Source: a virus | DNA length: 30,446 nucleotides | Direction: 5' to 3' (one strand) | IMG/VR virus record: IMGVR_UViG_3300009418_000074 | Coordinates: 1-30,446 of that record | In this document: in pieces, positions 15,575 to 24,827 of the stretch | Position numbering within the stretch: position 1 is the stretch's first letter | Layout: every line of letters starts with the position of its first letter | Notes under the pieces: generated by a model | Seen by the model: only the letters and a program-made list of their open reading frames with translations | Databases searched by the model: none | Told to the model about the DNA's origin: nothing | Made by a program: the position numbers and the translations under genes

Positions 15575-18500
15575 GTGTCAGTATTTAAACCAGATGGTCC
15601 CGGAGTAGATACTCGCGGGGCGGCTAACACAGAATGCCTTGTGTTGGTGCATACCCACGACCGGGGGCCTAAGAATCCGTCCACAGCTATAGATCTATCT
15701 CCATATATTACATCCGTATCAACCACTCAGCACCTAATTGGCGGGGGCGTGGCACAAATTAGTATGCCCGCTGTCGATCATATGGAAGATGTTTTAGGCG
15801 CTGGAGATATAGTAAATATCTATTTTAATACAAATAGAAGTAATGAGAATTTATACAACACAGGACGTGTAAGGACGTTCTTTGGCTATATTAATAGTAT
15901 CTCTAAGTCCATATCTGTAGGTGGGTCTGGTACCAAACTTACCTCGTACACCATATCCTGTAAGGACTTCAGTAAGGCTATTCGCAATACAGAGATTTAC
16001 AACAACGAGCACCTGTCGAGTCAGTCTCGTGGGGGTAAGGGTGACGTTACCCGAGCAGACTTAAGCAGTAACATAGGCGGTATTGCACTTCTAAACCGGG
16101 GAATTGCGCTTGAAGGAACTCCTAGAAAAATTATCCTTCAGAATCTTATGAGATTTCTAGGGTTTGGTGGGCAGTGGGCACTCCCCCCCTCGTATAAAGA
16201 GGGTCTTGGAGGAGCAACTTGGAATTTTAAAGTTATTGAAGATAAGGATACCCTTAAAACAAGCCTACAGGCTGTTTACGAAGCGGCCCTAAAAGAAAAA
16301 GACGATACAACGCTGGCCATGTTTGCAGAGGCCCTTGCTGCGATGTCACAGGAAGTTGGACAGGTTTTAACGGGAGGACACGCGGCTAGTGTTTCGGCAT
16401 TTTGGGACGCCGTTCCTGTAGGCGTCGTCCTTGGCGAGAGTACTGGTTGGGCACACGCCGTGTCTGAGCTTAAGGCAAAGTACCATAGGCTTAGCTATAA
16501 GCTAGAGCCCTCTGTAGATAGTCGGGGACACATAGGGAATACGTTTTTTACGGTTCAGGGAATTATACACGGTAAGAAAAGAACTCCACTTTCAACAGTT
16601 ACTCCTACTGTTACTGTTGATAAAAAAGAGCAAAGACTAGAAAGCACACTAGAGAGGGTTATTGAGGCTGTATTGGCTGAGATTGAAGGAACTAATCCAT
16701 CGGCCATAAAAGAGTCCTTTAATAGCTTTCCGTTGGCAAACCAATTAGCTCAGAAATACGAGCACACCGAGAATAATGACCCGGTTTATACTATTTTTAA
16801 TATTTTATGTTTAGATTATATGGAAGACGTGGGTGGATTTTGGGCTAAACTTCGTATGATGAATCACCAGGGCTCTTTGATGTCTGCGTTGCAGCCGGGG
16901 TCTAACCCCACAATGAACGAGTTCTTTCTTGATCTACGCCCGTCGCCATTGTTTACCCCCGCAGATAAGGATGGCTTAGGCATAGACGTGCGGGGAGCCA
17001 TCCCCATGGTGCCAGCGGTTGTTCTTCGTCGTAAGCCGTTTACAAATTATCGCAAACCGTCCGCTCAGACGCTCGAAGCTCAGATAGATGGCAACATGGT
17101 TGTGGGGGGTATGACTGGTGCGACAGATCAACTGTTGATCAACAGCGGTGGGGCCATGGGAGCTTCCGGAGCATCTCCTGTAAAAGTCCCCAGCAGTGGG
17201 GCTGGCCGTGCCACGGCACGGAGTGTAGTAGGTGCGCTAGAAGAGTTGGGGAAGGATGGGCGTTTATATGAAATTGGAGACTTCAATATAGTCGAGAAAA
17301 CCATAACCCCACCCACTAAGGGAAAGTCTGCTAAGGGTATAGTTAAAAAGAAGCACAAAAAGAAGATAAAGGCGTGGCAAGATAAAATGGTTGCGTTGGC
17401 GGCTGCCGCTGCGGTGACCGGTGTTAACAAAAACAAAGCCTTAGTGGATATATACAACGCCTCTGATGATGAGGGGGTTGCTGACGCTGTAGTACAAACC
17501 CAAGTTTTAATGGGAGGGGTTACATCAAATATTGCGGTAGCTACTAAGGCTTTGTCTACGATAATAACACTCCCCCGCCCCATATTTAGGTCTCCGGACA
17601 ACTGCAGAATCACCAGAGAGCTAGACCTATCTAGAACACAATATGTCTTAGGGTTTTTAGAGACAATCCCAGCAAAAAAGGGGGTTCCAGCACGGACTAA
17701 ATTCTATGCGTTTGAGGCAAAACCTGACGCAGGTATCGTTGGGAGTACCCACGCATTTACTTTTGAGTCTAAGCTCGCCAAGACAAAAACCCTAAACGCT
17801 GACAAATCAGGTAATCCCCATAAAGCAACGCGGGTCATTTTAACGAACGACTCAAGATCTAAAGTAATTAAAGCTGAACTGGAGAAAGCAGCGGGAGAGG
17901 TTTCCAAGCTTGAGGGGAAACACAACCCAGAAGATACAGATTGGCACGTTCTTGATTACATGACTATTCGGCCTGAAGACGTTTCACAGGAAAGTTATAC
18001 TCGTGGAGATTTTGACGTTGTAAACGTTCTTGAATACTTTGGGTCTACTACTGGTGGGTTCGAAGCAGAACGCCTATTCCTGGGCACTGTAATGCCAATT
18101 ATGACCCCCATATCCATCTATAGGTTTGGTGTGCGTGCCATGAAAGGTCGAACGGAGCACGTACAGGCCATGCTGACAGGAGGCTCTGAACATCTACATG
18201 AGAAGAATATTCTTTTGCGATGGGCGATCCTGCAAGACATGTGGAACCAACACAACCACGAGCTTTTGGCCGGTAGTATGTCCCTTCGTGGGATGCCCGG
18301 ACTTCGACCCGGATACCGAGTAGATAGACCCGATGTTAATCTCTCATTCTACGTTGAGCAGGTAGCGCACTCTTGGACCTATCCTGGTGCGCTCTCTACG
18401 AATATATCGGTGTCCAGAGGACAGCCTATGGATGGGGAGAATGCTTTAGACTACGAGCGTCCTACGTCCCAAATTGCAGCGCACAAGAGTGAGCGCCAAA

Positions 18501-18709
18501 ACTTAGGAAGAATATTTAAAACATCTGAGTATAAACGTGGGGGTAAAGACGCTACCATCCCCCCAGCCGGGTCTTTTACAGGTAAAACCGGAGTTGGTGG
18601 ACAGATAAAAGACACAATTAAAGCGCGAGAAGATGACCCCGGTAAGGCGGCGAACGAACGGGGAGAACTCCCAAAGAAGCCTAAGATTCCGAAGAAAAAG
18701 CCACAATAA
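15575..18709 (+). CDS. Baseplate hub protein, gp27/gpD-like, enlarged
   Basis: The protein has 1044 residues and starts at GTG 15575; an in-frame stop (TGA) lies two codons earlier. The ribosome site is poor. Residues ~48-140 (SVSTTQHLIGGGVAQISM; GDIVNIYFN; RTFFGYINSISKSISVGG; LTSYTISCKDFSKAI) match the first hub domain of gpD/gp27-type proteins. The C-terminal part (YRFGVRAMKGRTEHVQAM; WAILQDMWNQHNHELLAG; SLRGMPGLRPGYRV; FYVEQVAHSWTYPG; NISVSRGQP) matches the last hub domain including the closing 'sRG'. The ~600 residues between are extra; residues ~581-605 are lysine-rich (KHKKKIKAW). T4 gp27 is 391 residues. No hydrolase motif was seen. The protein should form the trimeric ring that carries the spike and starts the tube. 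Confidence 0.8.
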   Translation: MSVFKPDGPGVDTRGAANTECLVLVHTHDRGPKNPSTAIDLSPYITSVSTTQHLIGGGVAQISMPAVDHMEDVLGAGDIVNIYFNTNRSNENLYNTGRVRTFFGYINSISKSISVGGSGTKLTSYTISCKDFSKAIRNTEIYNNEHLSSQSRGGKGDVTRADLSSNIGGIALLNRGIALEGTPRKIILQNLMRFLGFGGQWALPPSYKEGLGGATWNFKVIEDKDTLKTSLQAVYEAALKEKDDTTLAMFAEALAAMSQEVGQVLTGGHAASVSAFWDAVPVGVVLGESTGWAHAVSELKAKYHRLSYKLEPSVDSRGHIGNTFFTVQGIIHGKKRTPLSTVTPTVTVDKKEQRLESTLERVIEAVLAEIEGTNPSAIKESFNSFPLANQLAQKYEHTENNDPVYTIFNILCLDYMEDVGGFWAKLRMMNHQGSLMSALQPGSNPTMNEFFLDLRPSPLFTPADKDGLGIDVRGAIPMVPAVVLRRKPFTNYRKPSAQTLEAQIDGNMVVGGMTGATDQLLINSGGAMGASGASPVKVPSSGAGRATARSVVGALEELGKDGRLYEIGDFNIVEKTITPPTKGKSAKGIVKKKHKKKIKAWQDKMVALAAAAAVTGVNKNKALVDIYNASDDEGVADAVVQTQVLMGGVTSNIAVATKALSTIITLPRPIFRSPDNCRITRELDLSRTQYVLGFLETIPAKKGVPARTKFYAFEAKPDAGIVGSTHAFTFESKLAKTKTLNADKSGNPHKATRVILTNDSRSKVIKAELEKAAGEVSKLEGKHNPEDTDWHVLDYMTIRPEDVSQESYTRGDFDVVNVLEYFGSTTGGFEAERLFLGTVMPIMTPISIYRFGVRAMKGRTEHVQAMLTGGSEHLHEKNILLRWAILQDMWNQHNHELLAGSMSLRGMPGLRPGYRVDRPDVNLSFYVEQVAHSWTYPGALSTNISVSRGQPMDGENALDYERPTSQIAAHKSERQNLGRIFKTSEYKRGGKDATIPPAGSFTGKTGVGGQIKDTIKAREDDPGKAANERGELPKKPKIPKKKPQ

Positions 18710-18731
18710 AAACAATGCATGACAAACCACA

Positions 18732-20831
18732 ATGAAAGATAAAGCACCAGCCCCGTGGGGATACCACACACGGTCAAATGTTGATGGCGGTGGCGACGTC
18801 CCCTCGTCCCATAACGTCCCAGAAGGTGTTACGGCCCAGCACCAGATGTTCTTTCCTATTTTAGGGGTTATAGACGCCGTTTACTACGCAGATAATCCGG
18901 ACAATGATTCTAATTCTCTTAGAAACCCGGAAAGTACAAACGTAGAGGTCCATGATTTTTTATCTAACGGAGAGGACGATTGGTATCAGAGGTCTGTAAA
19001 GAAGACGGCATCATCGGGGTCTCGGTTAGAGGTTCGTGTAAAGATTATCTCAGGCCCTCCTGGGTCTGGGTCGTTTATTGAGAGTGTTCCTCTCTGCATC
19101 GGGTTTGGTGGAGTTCACAATTATGGCTATGTGGTGCCAAAGGCGACCACAAACACAGGACGTAAAGGTTTTCGAGGGACTGAAGACGGGGACTACTGTC
19201 TAGTTCAGTTTCTTAACGGAGATTACATGTCTCCTGTGGTCACTAGCATTTGGCCGAACCCGCTTAACATGGAGGATGCTGCGGTAATCTCTGACAAAGA
19301 GATTGCGTTTGCTCGAATTAATGGTGTTGAGTTTCTTGTAGAGAATGACGGGGACGTCGTTCTAGACGCTCGCAACGCGAACGCTAAGACAGTTGTAGAC
19401 CCAGATAGTGGGGCTTACGCTGTAGATCCTGGGGACAACACTACGGGAACGATTACCGTCGTCACTAGTAATGATATTTATATAGCGGCGGGGTTTCCCA
19501 GGGAAGGTGAGGGTGAAGGTGGTTTGCCGGAGGGGACGGCAGTTCTCCAGGCCAGTAAGGACGTAGAGGTCTATTCGTCTCTTAATTCGGTAAAAATCTA
19601 CAGCCCCAAAGATTTAGTAGACGACAATGGAGATCCTCTTAAAGACGACAAGGGGAACGTCACTAACCGTGTAGACATCCAAGGTCCTCGTGGGAGTCTA
19701 AGACGTGCAGCTAGGCAGCACGATTCTGTAAAGATGACGTCTGGGAACAGTGGAGACCTTTTTACATACTTAAAAGATCTTCATAAGTCGTTAAACGCAG
19801 TATCAATATCGTTAATGTCTTCTTTAGATCCTGGTGCAGCAGCAGCGGGTGAGGTTCTTGGTGGGTTTGTAGATTCTATAAATCCTCCCACCTATCAGAG
19901 TGGAGAGATCACAACCGGGAGTGACTACTGTTATATCGCGGGCAAAGGGGATGCTTCAGATGTTGGTTTTGACGAGAACGGTATTAAGAATGCCCTTGGT
20001 GAGGCGATCGACCCTGAAGTCTTAGACGAGCAGAAAGACGCGTGCTTTGCACAAGCGGGCACTGATGCCTTAAGTGCGGCGACGGACGCCCTGCCGGGTG
20101 GTGTGGATGACCTTGAGGCTAAGGCTATGGCTTCGGCAATAAACAGCTTAAAGAGCGCTCAGAAAGCGTTAGAGGTTATACCTGGGGGGCAGGGTGCTGC
20201 TGCTGCCATAGGGCTCGCTGTTCCGCAGATAGTGGCGCTTCTATACGCTACATTTTCTACGGGCGCTGCGCCAGACAGTGTTGTCCTTCCCTCAGGAAGT
20301 TCCTTAGAAGATGTAGTGGGTACAGATGGTACGGGTGGGGTGATTGGGGAGCTTTCCTCAGTAAATTCTGAATACAGCATTTTGGTTCAAATTAGGCAGG
20401 GAACGAAGACTGCTTGGGATTTTTATAGGGAGAATACAAAGGACATCCCACAGAACCCTAACCGAGTGAATGATCCAACATTGGATGCAGATATTCCTGA
20501 TCCAACCATTCCTGGGGGGGAGTTAGTAGAGGGGGCTGGGTATTGGTACGAGGAGGCTGATCTTACTATTACTGATCCCCTCTCTACTTATTATGACGCT
20601 ACTGCAATTTCTTCTAGGCAGTCCACACTAGACAGCTTAGGTAGTTCCTTGAGTGCTATGGTCGAGGGTGTGAACGTAATTGGTAAAGGTATACAAGACA
20701 CAATAGCCCTTGTTGCTGCATTAGATCAGGCCGTGGATTCTGGAGATTATAAAGAAGTAGATAAATTAACTGGAGGGAGTTTGTCTCAATCTGCTAATAA
20801 TTGCATAGACAGTAAGATACTAGAGGCATAA
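18732..20831 (+). CDS. Baseplate central spike-like protein, gp5/gpV-type OB fold
   Basis: The protein has 699 residues. ATG 18732 lacks a ribosome site; the two ATGs at 18715 and 18719 are in other frames. Residues ~36-185 (FFPILGVIDAVYYADNPDN, EVRVKIISG, GDYCLVQFLNGDYMSPVVTS, IWPNP) form the OB-fold domain of spike proteins. Residues ~185-330 are beta strands (EIAFARINGVEFLVENDGD; TVVTSNDIYIAAGFP; KDVEVYSSLNSVKIYSPKD), the start of the spike needle. From ~345 on the sequence becomes helical and Ala-rich, including a hydrophobic stretch at ~483-507 (AAAAIGLAVPQIVALLYATF). No HxH metal tip is seen. It follows the hub directly, as expected. No lysozyme domain is visible inside. Confidence 0.72.
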   Translation: MKDKAPAPWGYHTRSNVDGGGDVPSSHNVPEGVTAQHQMFFPILGVIDAVYYADNPDNDSNSLRNPESTNVEVHDFLSNGEDDWYQRSVKKTASSGSRLEVRVKIISGPPGSGSFIESVPLCIGFGGVHNYGYVVPKATTNTGRKGFRGTEDGDYCLVQFLNGDYMSPVVTSIWPNPLNMEDAAVISDKEIAFARINGVEFLVENDGDVVLDARNANAKTVVDPDSGAYAVDPGDNTTGTITVVTSNDIYIAAGFPREGEGEGGLPEGTAVLQASKDVEVYSSLNSVKIYSPKDLVDDNGDPLKDDKGNVTNRVDIQGPRGSLRRAARQHDSVKMTSGNSGDLFTYLKDLHKSLNAVSISLMSSLDPGAAAAGEVLGGFVDSINPPTYQSGEITTGSDYCYIAGKGDASDVGFDENGIKNALGEAIDPEVLDEQKDACFAQAGTDALSAATDALPGGVDDLEAKAMASAINSLKSAQKALEVIPGGQGAAAAIGLAVPQIVALLYATFSTGAAPDSVVLPSGSSLEDVVGTDGTGGVIGELSSVNSEYSILVQIRQGTKTAWDFYRENTKDIPQNPNRVNDPTLDADIPDPTIPGGELVEGAGYWYEEADLTITDPLSTYYDATAISSRQSTLDSLGSSLSAMVEGVNVIGKGIQDTIALVAALDQAVDSGDYKEVDKLTGGSLSQSANNCIDSKILEA

Positions 20832-20833
20832 TA

Positions 20834-22888
20834 ATGGGACTACCCCCCGACATAGCTGGCGGAAAGGTTGCGACTTTTAATGAGAAGTTGGAGGGGTTAC
20901 CCGGTGCGGGCAACACCAAGATCGCAGATTGGGCATCTGGTAGTAAAGGTAAGGGCGCTCTTGTTGATGCTCTTACCCCCAAAGCTTCAGAGATATTTGA
21001 GAAGAGATCTGCTACTCAAATATTCGTTTCGCACGAAGATATCGCCCTACAAAGTATTCAGGGCGGAAGAACTACAGATTTCAGTGAAAATGAAAATCTG
21101 TATGGCTTTAGTATTTTCAGCTTTAATAAGGGCATGATCGGAGGGGGATGGTCTGCCGCCAAAGCTAATAGCCTACTCGCGTCAAATATTGGGTCAGAGG
21201 CATTGGGGAATGGGGATCTACTAGGGACTAGTAGCTACTTCTTTAACCTACACCCTAAAGCCATGAACATTAGCGAACCCTTCGCAACACACATCATCCC
21301 CACACAAGGTGGTGGGATGTACGTGGAGTCTCAGGGTGTCGTTATTAGAACACTTACACTCTCAGGTACTACCGGCTATCGACCAGCTATGACTCGGGCT
21401 CAGTCTAGTCGGCCAGATAATGTTATCCCACACAAGGCGGGAGAACCTACGGGCTTTATGAATATTTTAAAGCTTCGTAATCTTTTTAGAAACTATTCTG
21501 ATTTAAAAAAAGATAAAGGGCAGTCATATAAAATATACATGGTCTGGTTTAACAACAAGGAGCAAGAAGCTTGGTTTTTTGAGCCTACAAGCTTTGTTAC
21601 TACCCGTGACGCTGCGTCCCCATTTACGTACAATTATGTCATTACCGGCACCCTTACTCAGAAGGTGAATTTTTCCTCTGTTGTTAATACGATTCACCCG
21701 GACCCTACGAGTGTACACGCACACGTAGCCTCGATGCGTAGGGGTGCAGCGATGATTAACAGCATTGTGGGAGCTTATTTACCAGCTTTTGGGGATGATA
21801 TTGTTGGAGATTTAAGATCATCCACTACCAAAGTCTTAGAGCTTGTGGATAAGCTTGATACAACCTTTACATCAATAGGGGCAACCCTACAGGGTATTTC
21901 GGGGGCGGCGTTAGCGGTTGGGTCAGCGATTGCGCCGATCCTACAGTTGGCTAAGGGCGCACTAAACAAACTTTCTAAAGTTCAACCTAACATATGGGGC
22001 AGTGAGGCCGTAGATACGTGGATAGGGAACTGGTCGGTGACCGCGAAAGCCATGTTTGAACTCTCACACGAGTTCGACATGTTATCCACGACGGTTGCAA
22101 CTTTGTCGCAGCCAGGAGCGGTTGAAGAACTAGTAAGAACACAAAATCGAGATAGTTTTCCAAGTACCCCTAGAAATAGAATAATGAGCCCGAACGGGGG
22201 AGGACCCCCGTCTGGCACACAACCTCAACCGTTTGCTTGTCCGGGGCCAGGAACAGACCTAGAAACCTGGGTTATAGATATACTAGGAGATCTGAACTGG
22301 CTTGCGTGGATCATTGAGTTTAATGGCCTAGACTCCCCCTACATAACAGATACACCAACGTATGCAGCCCCGTTTCAAAAGTTTTTAACTTCTGGTGATA
22401 TAATTTATTTACCCGTACCAACCGACTTGGTTTCGGGAGACAATAACGTAAAAATTAATCCCCTGAAGACCAGTTTAAATGTCTATGAAGAAGCTATGGG
22501 TCGAGATATAAAGTTAAACAAGAGCACGGACACCACGTTGGGGGTGTCAGAGTTTAATATTGCCATCAGCCCGACAGGAGATTTAGCTGTTGTAGGGGGC
22601 CAAGAGAATATAGTACAAGCTATAGAGATTAAGTTACACACAGAACGTGGGGAACTTAGTGCTCACCCAGAATTTGGGCTTGTTCCTGTTATGGGAAGAA
22701 AAGGGGACAGGAACTTAAACTTCAATCTATATTTATCTTTAAATGATACTATGTTAAGTGACGGTAGGATTAAAGAACTGGTCGATACGAAAGTAAATAT
22801 TTTAGGTGATATTGTAAACCTAAAAACGAAAGTACATTTGACGGGTAACGTGCCTTACGTGCCCGTGGCTATTACCATGACCGCATAG
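20834..22888 (+). CDS. Baseplate protein with LysM-like and gp25 domains (fusion)
   Basis: The protein has 684 residues and starts two bases after the spike stop. Residues ~90-290 form a beta-rich domain with the segments SYFFNLHPKAMNISEPF and WFEPTSFVTTRDAASPF (read with FF in the first position) and a closing NYVITGTLTQKVNF. It is followed by a hydrophobic helix at ~344-375 (GISGAALAVGSAIAPILQLA). Residues ~475-540 (LETWVIDILGDLNWLAWIIE, FNGLDSPYI, GDIIYLPVP) resemble a LysM-like/gp53 baseplate module. Residues ~555-684 are GPW/gp25: GRDIKLNKSTD, GDLAVVGGQENIVQAIEIKL, HTERGELSAHPEFG. gp25-type subunits nucleate sheath and usually stand alone (~130 residues). Here two or three wedge or adaptor functions appear fused. 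Confidence 0.8.
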   Translation: MGLPPDIAGGKVATFNEKLEGLPGAGNTKIADWASGSKGKGALVDALTPKASEIFEKRSATQIFVSHEDIALQSIQGGRTTDFSENENLYGFSIFSFNKGMIGGGWSAAKANSLLASNIGSEALGNGDLLGTSSYFFNLHPKAMNISEPFATHIIPTQGGGMYVESQGVVIRTLTLSGTTGYRPAMTRAQSSRPDNVIPHKAGEPTGFMNILKLRNLFRNYSDLKKDKGQSYKIYMVWFNNKEQEAWFFEPTSFVTTRDAASPFTYNYVITGTLTQKVNFSSVVNTIHPDPTSVHAHVASMRRGAAMINSIVGAYLPAFGDDIVGDLRSSTTKVLELVDKLDTTFTSIGATLQGISGAALAVGSAIAPILQLAKGALNKLSKVQPNIWGSEAVDTWIGNWSVTAKAMFELSHEFDMLSTTVATLSQPGAVEELVRTQNRDSFPSTPRNRIMSPNGGGPPSGTQPQPFACPGPGTDLETWVIDILGDLNWLAWIIEFNGLDSPYITDTPTYAAPFQKFLTSGDIIYLPVPTDLVSGDNNVKINPLKTSLNVYEEAMGRDIKLNKSTDTTLGVSEFNIAISPTGDLAVVGGQENIVQAIEIKLHTERGELSAHPEFGLVPVMGRKGDRNLNFNLYLSLNDTMLSDGRIKELVDTKVNILGDIVNLKTKVHLTGNVPYVPVAITMTA

Positions 22889-22894
22889 TGAGAC

Positions 22895-24817
22895 ATGGCA
22901 GATTTTACCCCTAAGACATCAGAAGAGATATTAAAAGATGCCATAAACTACCTGTATCTGAACACCAATATCTCTGATTTTAATGTTGGAAGCGTTATCC
23001 GAACCATCCTTGAGTCGATGGCTTTAGAGGACGCTAATCAATATTACCAGATGTATAACATCCTCAACTCATTCTTTTTGCAGAATGCGAGTGGGGGTGC
23101 GTTAGACGATCGGGCTGCAGATTATGATGTTTCGCGTCGGCCTTCTACTTCGTCTGCGGGTACTGTCTTATTTCTAGATACTAATCTTCAGCGGTCTTTT
23201 TTGACGACTAATGTAGCTGCTGGAGCTACTACGATATACGTAGAGGATGTCTCTGTTTTTGGAGCAACCCCATTTACTGTTCAGCTTGGAGAGAGCGGCA
23301 ATGTAGAGCAGGTAGCGATTAACGCCACAGACGCGGCTACGGGAGCGTTAACACTTGTTAATCAGACTACGTATTCCCACTCTTCAGCCACCACAGGCGT
23401 AGACGAGGTTGATAATCGTAGTAGTTTAGTGTGTCTATTTGACGCTGCCGCTGCTGACCGGCTTATCGCTTCAGGTACGACCCTTCGTGCTCAGCCAACA
23501 AACGTTACATTTGAGATTGAGTGTATAACGACGGCGGTTGGTCTTCACCAGCAGGGATACTTTGCGAGTGAGTCGGTTGACGTTCGAAGCACAACGGTGG
23601 GTGTTAACAGTAATATCCCCGCAAAACGTCTAAATCAGATTGTAGGCGGAATTCCCTATGCTGGGGCGTCTGTGGTTAACCTAGATCTTATTTCTGGGGG
23701 ACGTGGTCCTGAGCTTGATTCAGAGCTTAGAGATAGGATTCGAGATACTATTGCCAGCCTTCCTGCGGCTACAAAAGTGGCGCTTCTAACCAACCTACTT
23801 ACCACTACTGACCCCGTGACTAACTCAATCATAACCCGAGCTAGCATAGTAGAGAATTTTGAAAAGGAACTCGTCTACGCATATGTAGATGACGCTAGTT
23901 CCGCAGGGATTGTAAACAGCGAAGAAAGACACGCAGAAGATACTCTAAACGTACCTACCGTGCCTACTGACACCACAATAGTCTTGAATAGCCTTGTAGG
24001 GTTTTCATCAGCCACCCTATCGAATTTGTCTTATATTATTTTAAATCCGATGGGCGGTAACCCATTCATTACCCAATACGGCAACATGAATGTGGCGGTC
24101 AATACACTAGAGTCTATCCCGACGGCTGGAGTGCCAGATTTAAGTATGCCCGCGCTCCCCATAGGTACAACAGTTTCCCTATGTGAGGCGGTATCTCTTT
24201 CTTCTGAGGATAAGAGAAAGTATTACCAGTTGGATAAGTTCCCACTGGGGGATGATCTTCTTCGTTTATTCTTAGTGAACGGTCAAAAGATTGGAGCGGC
24301 TTCTCTGTTAGTGCCGTTGGCGTCTGGGGAATGTGCTACCGGAACAGAAGACTACGTAGTTAACGAGGCTCTGGGACAGATTGAGTTTCTGTCTGGAAAA
24401 ATTCCTGTTGATGGAAGTGGTATTTTTGCAATTTATGAGAATTTTACTAATCTGTTAAAAGAGGCCCAAAAGGTTATTGACGGGGATATATTTAATGCCG
24501 TTAACTACCCCGGAGTTCGATCGGCAGGCGTAAAGGTTCTTGTGCGCCCCGCGCAGAGAACGCCGATAGACGTAACTCTTAATATAACGATTGATTCTGA
24601 AGAGACAGATTTAGACACTGCAGCGTTTTTCTCAAAACAGCTTGTGATCTCATATGTTAATAATTTAGGTATAGGACAAGACGTAATTCTTGCGGAGTTG
24701 GTTGAGCGTGTAATGGGTGTAACGGGAGTTACTAACGTACATGTTATTGAACCTCAGGCTGATGTGACTGTTAATTCAGATCGCTCTCCTTACGCAGACA
24801 GCGTTCTTGTTGTTTAG
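22895..24817 (+). CDS. Baseplate wedge protein, gpJ/gp6-like (Baseplate J)
   Basis: The protein has 640 residues. The N-terminal signature (FTPKTSEEILKDAINYLY; ISDFNVGSVIRTILESMALE; GGALDDRAADYDVSRRP) is diagnostic of Baseplate J. The core segment includes SESVDVRSTTVGVNSNIPA, IVGGIPYAGASVVN, GRGPELDSELRDRIRDTIAS and the late LVEQ-type helix (VILAELVERVMGVTGVTNV). T4 gp6 is 660 residues, so the size is normal. Residues ~103-172 carry a beta module (VAAGATTIYVEDVSVFG, then GALTLVNQTTYSHSSATTG) nearly the same in pattern as in the protein at 2407. A second similar region is near 350-380 (VPTDTTIVLNSLVGFSS). It links the inner baseplate to the arms. It directly follows the gp25 fusion, in the common order W-J. 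Confidence 0.93.
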   Translation: MADFTPKTSEEILKDAINYLYLNTNISDFNVGSVIRTILESMALEDANQYYQMYNILNSFFLQNASGGALDDRAADYDVSRRPSTSSAGTVLFLDTNLQRSFLTTNVAAGATTIYVEDVSVFGATPFTVQLGESGNVEQVAINATDAATGALTLVNQTTYSHSSATTGVDEVDNRSSLVCLFDAAAADRLIASGTTLRAQPTNVTFEIECITTAVGLHQQGYFASESVDVRSTTVGVNSNIPAKRLNQIVGGIPYAGASVVNLDLISGGRGPELDSELRDRIRDTIASLPAATKVALLTNLLTTTDPVTNSIITRASIVENFEKELVYAYVDDASSAGIVNSEERHAEDTLNVPTVPTDTTIVLNSLVGFSSATLSNLSYIILNPMGGNPFITQYGNMNVAVNTLESIPTAGVPDLSMPALPIGTTVSLCEAVSLSSEDKRKYYQLDKFPLGDDLLRLFLVNGQKIGAASLLVPLASGECATGTEDYVVNEALGQIEFLSGKIPVDGSGIFAIYENFTNLLKEAQKVIDGDIFNAVNYPGVRSAGVKVLVRPAQRTPIDVTLNITIDSEETDLDTAAFFSKQLVISYVNNLGIGQDVILAELVERVMGVTGVTNVHVIEPQADVTVNSDRSPYADSVLVV

Positions 24818-24827
24818 GAGCTATTAG

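Noticed and set aside
17132-17145. Perfect 14-bp palindrome CTGTTGATCAACAG inside the hub gene
   Set aside because: A palindrome of this length is expected by chance about once or twice in 30 kb, it lies mid-gene, and nothing around it suggests an operator.
13677-20831. A peptidoglycan hydrolase domain in the tape measure, hub or spike
   Set aside because: No lysozyme, NlpC/P60, M23 or transglycosylase motif could be recognised by eye.
12334-24817. Extracellular contractile injection system or tailocin instead of a phage
   Set aside because: There is no AAA+ ATPase or toxin cargo gene, while frameshifted chaperones, a tape measure and neck-completion genes fit a phage; head genes are outside the window, so a tailocin is not fully excluded.
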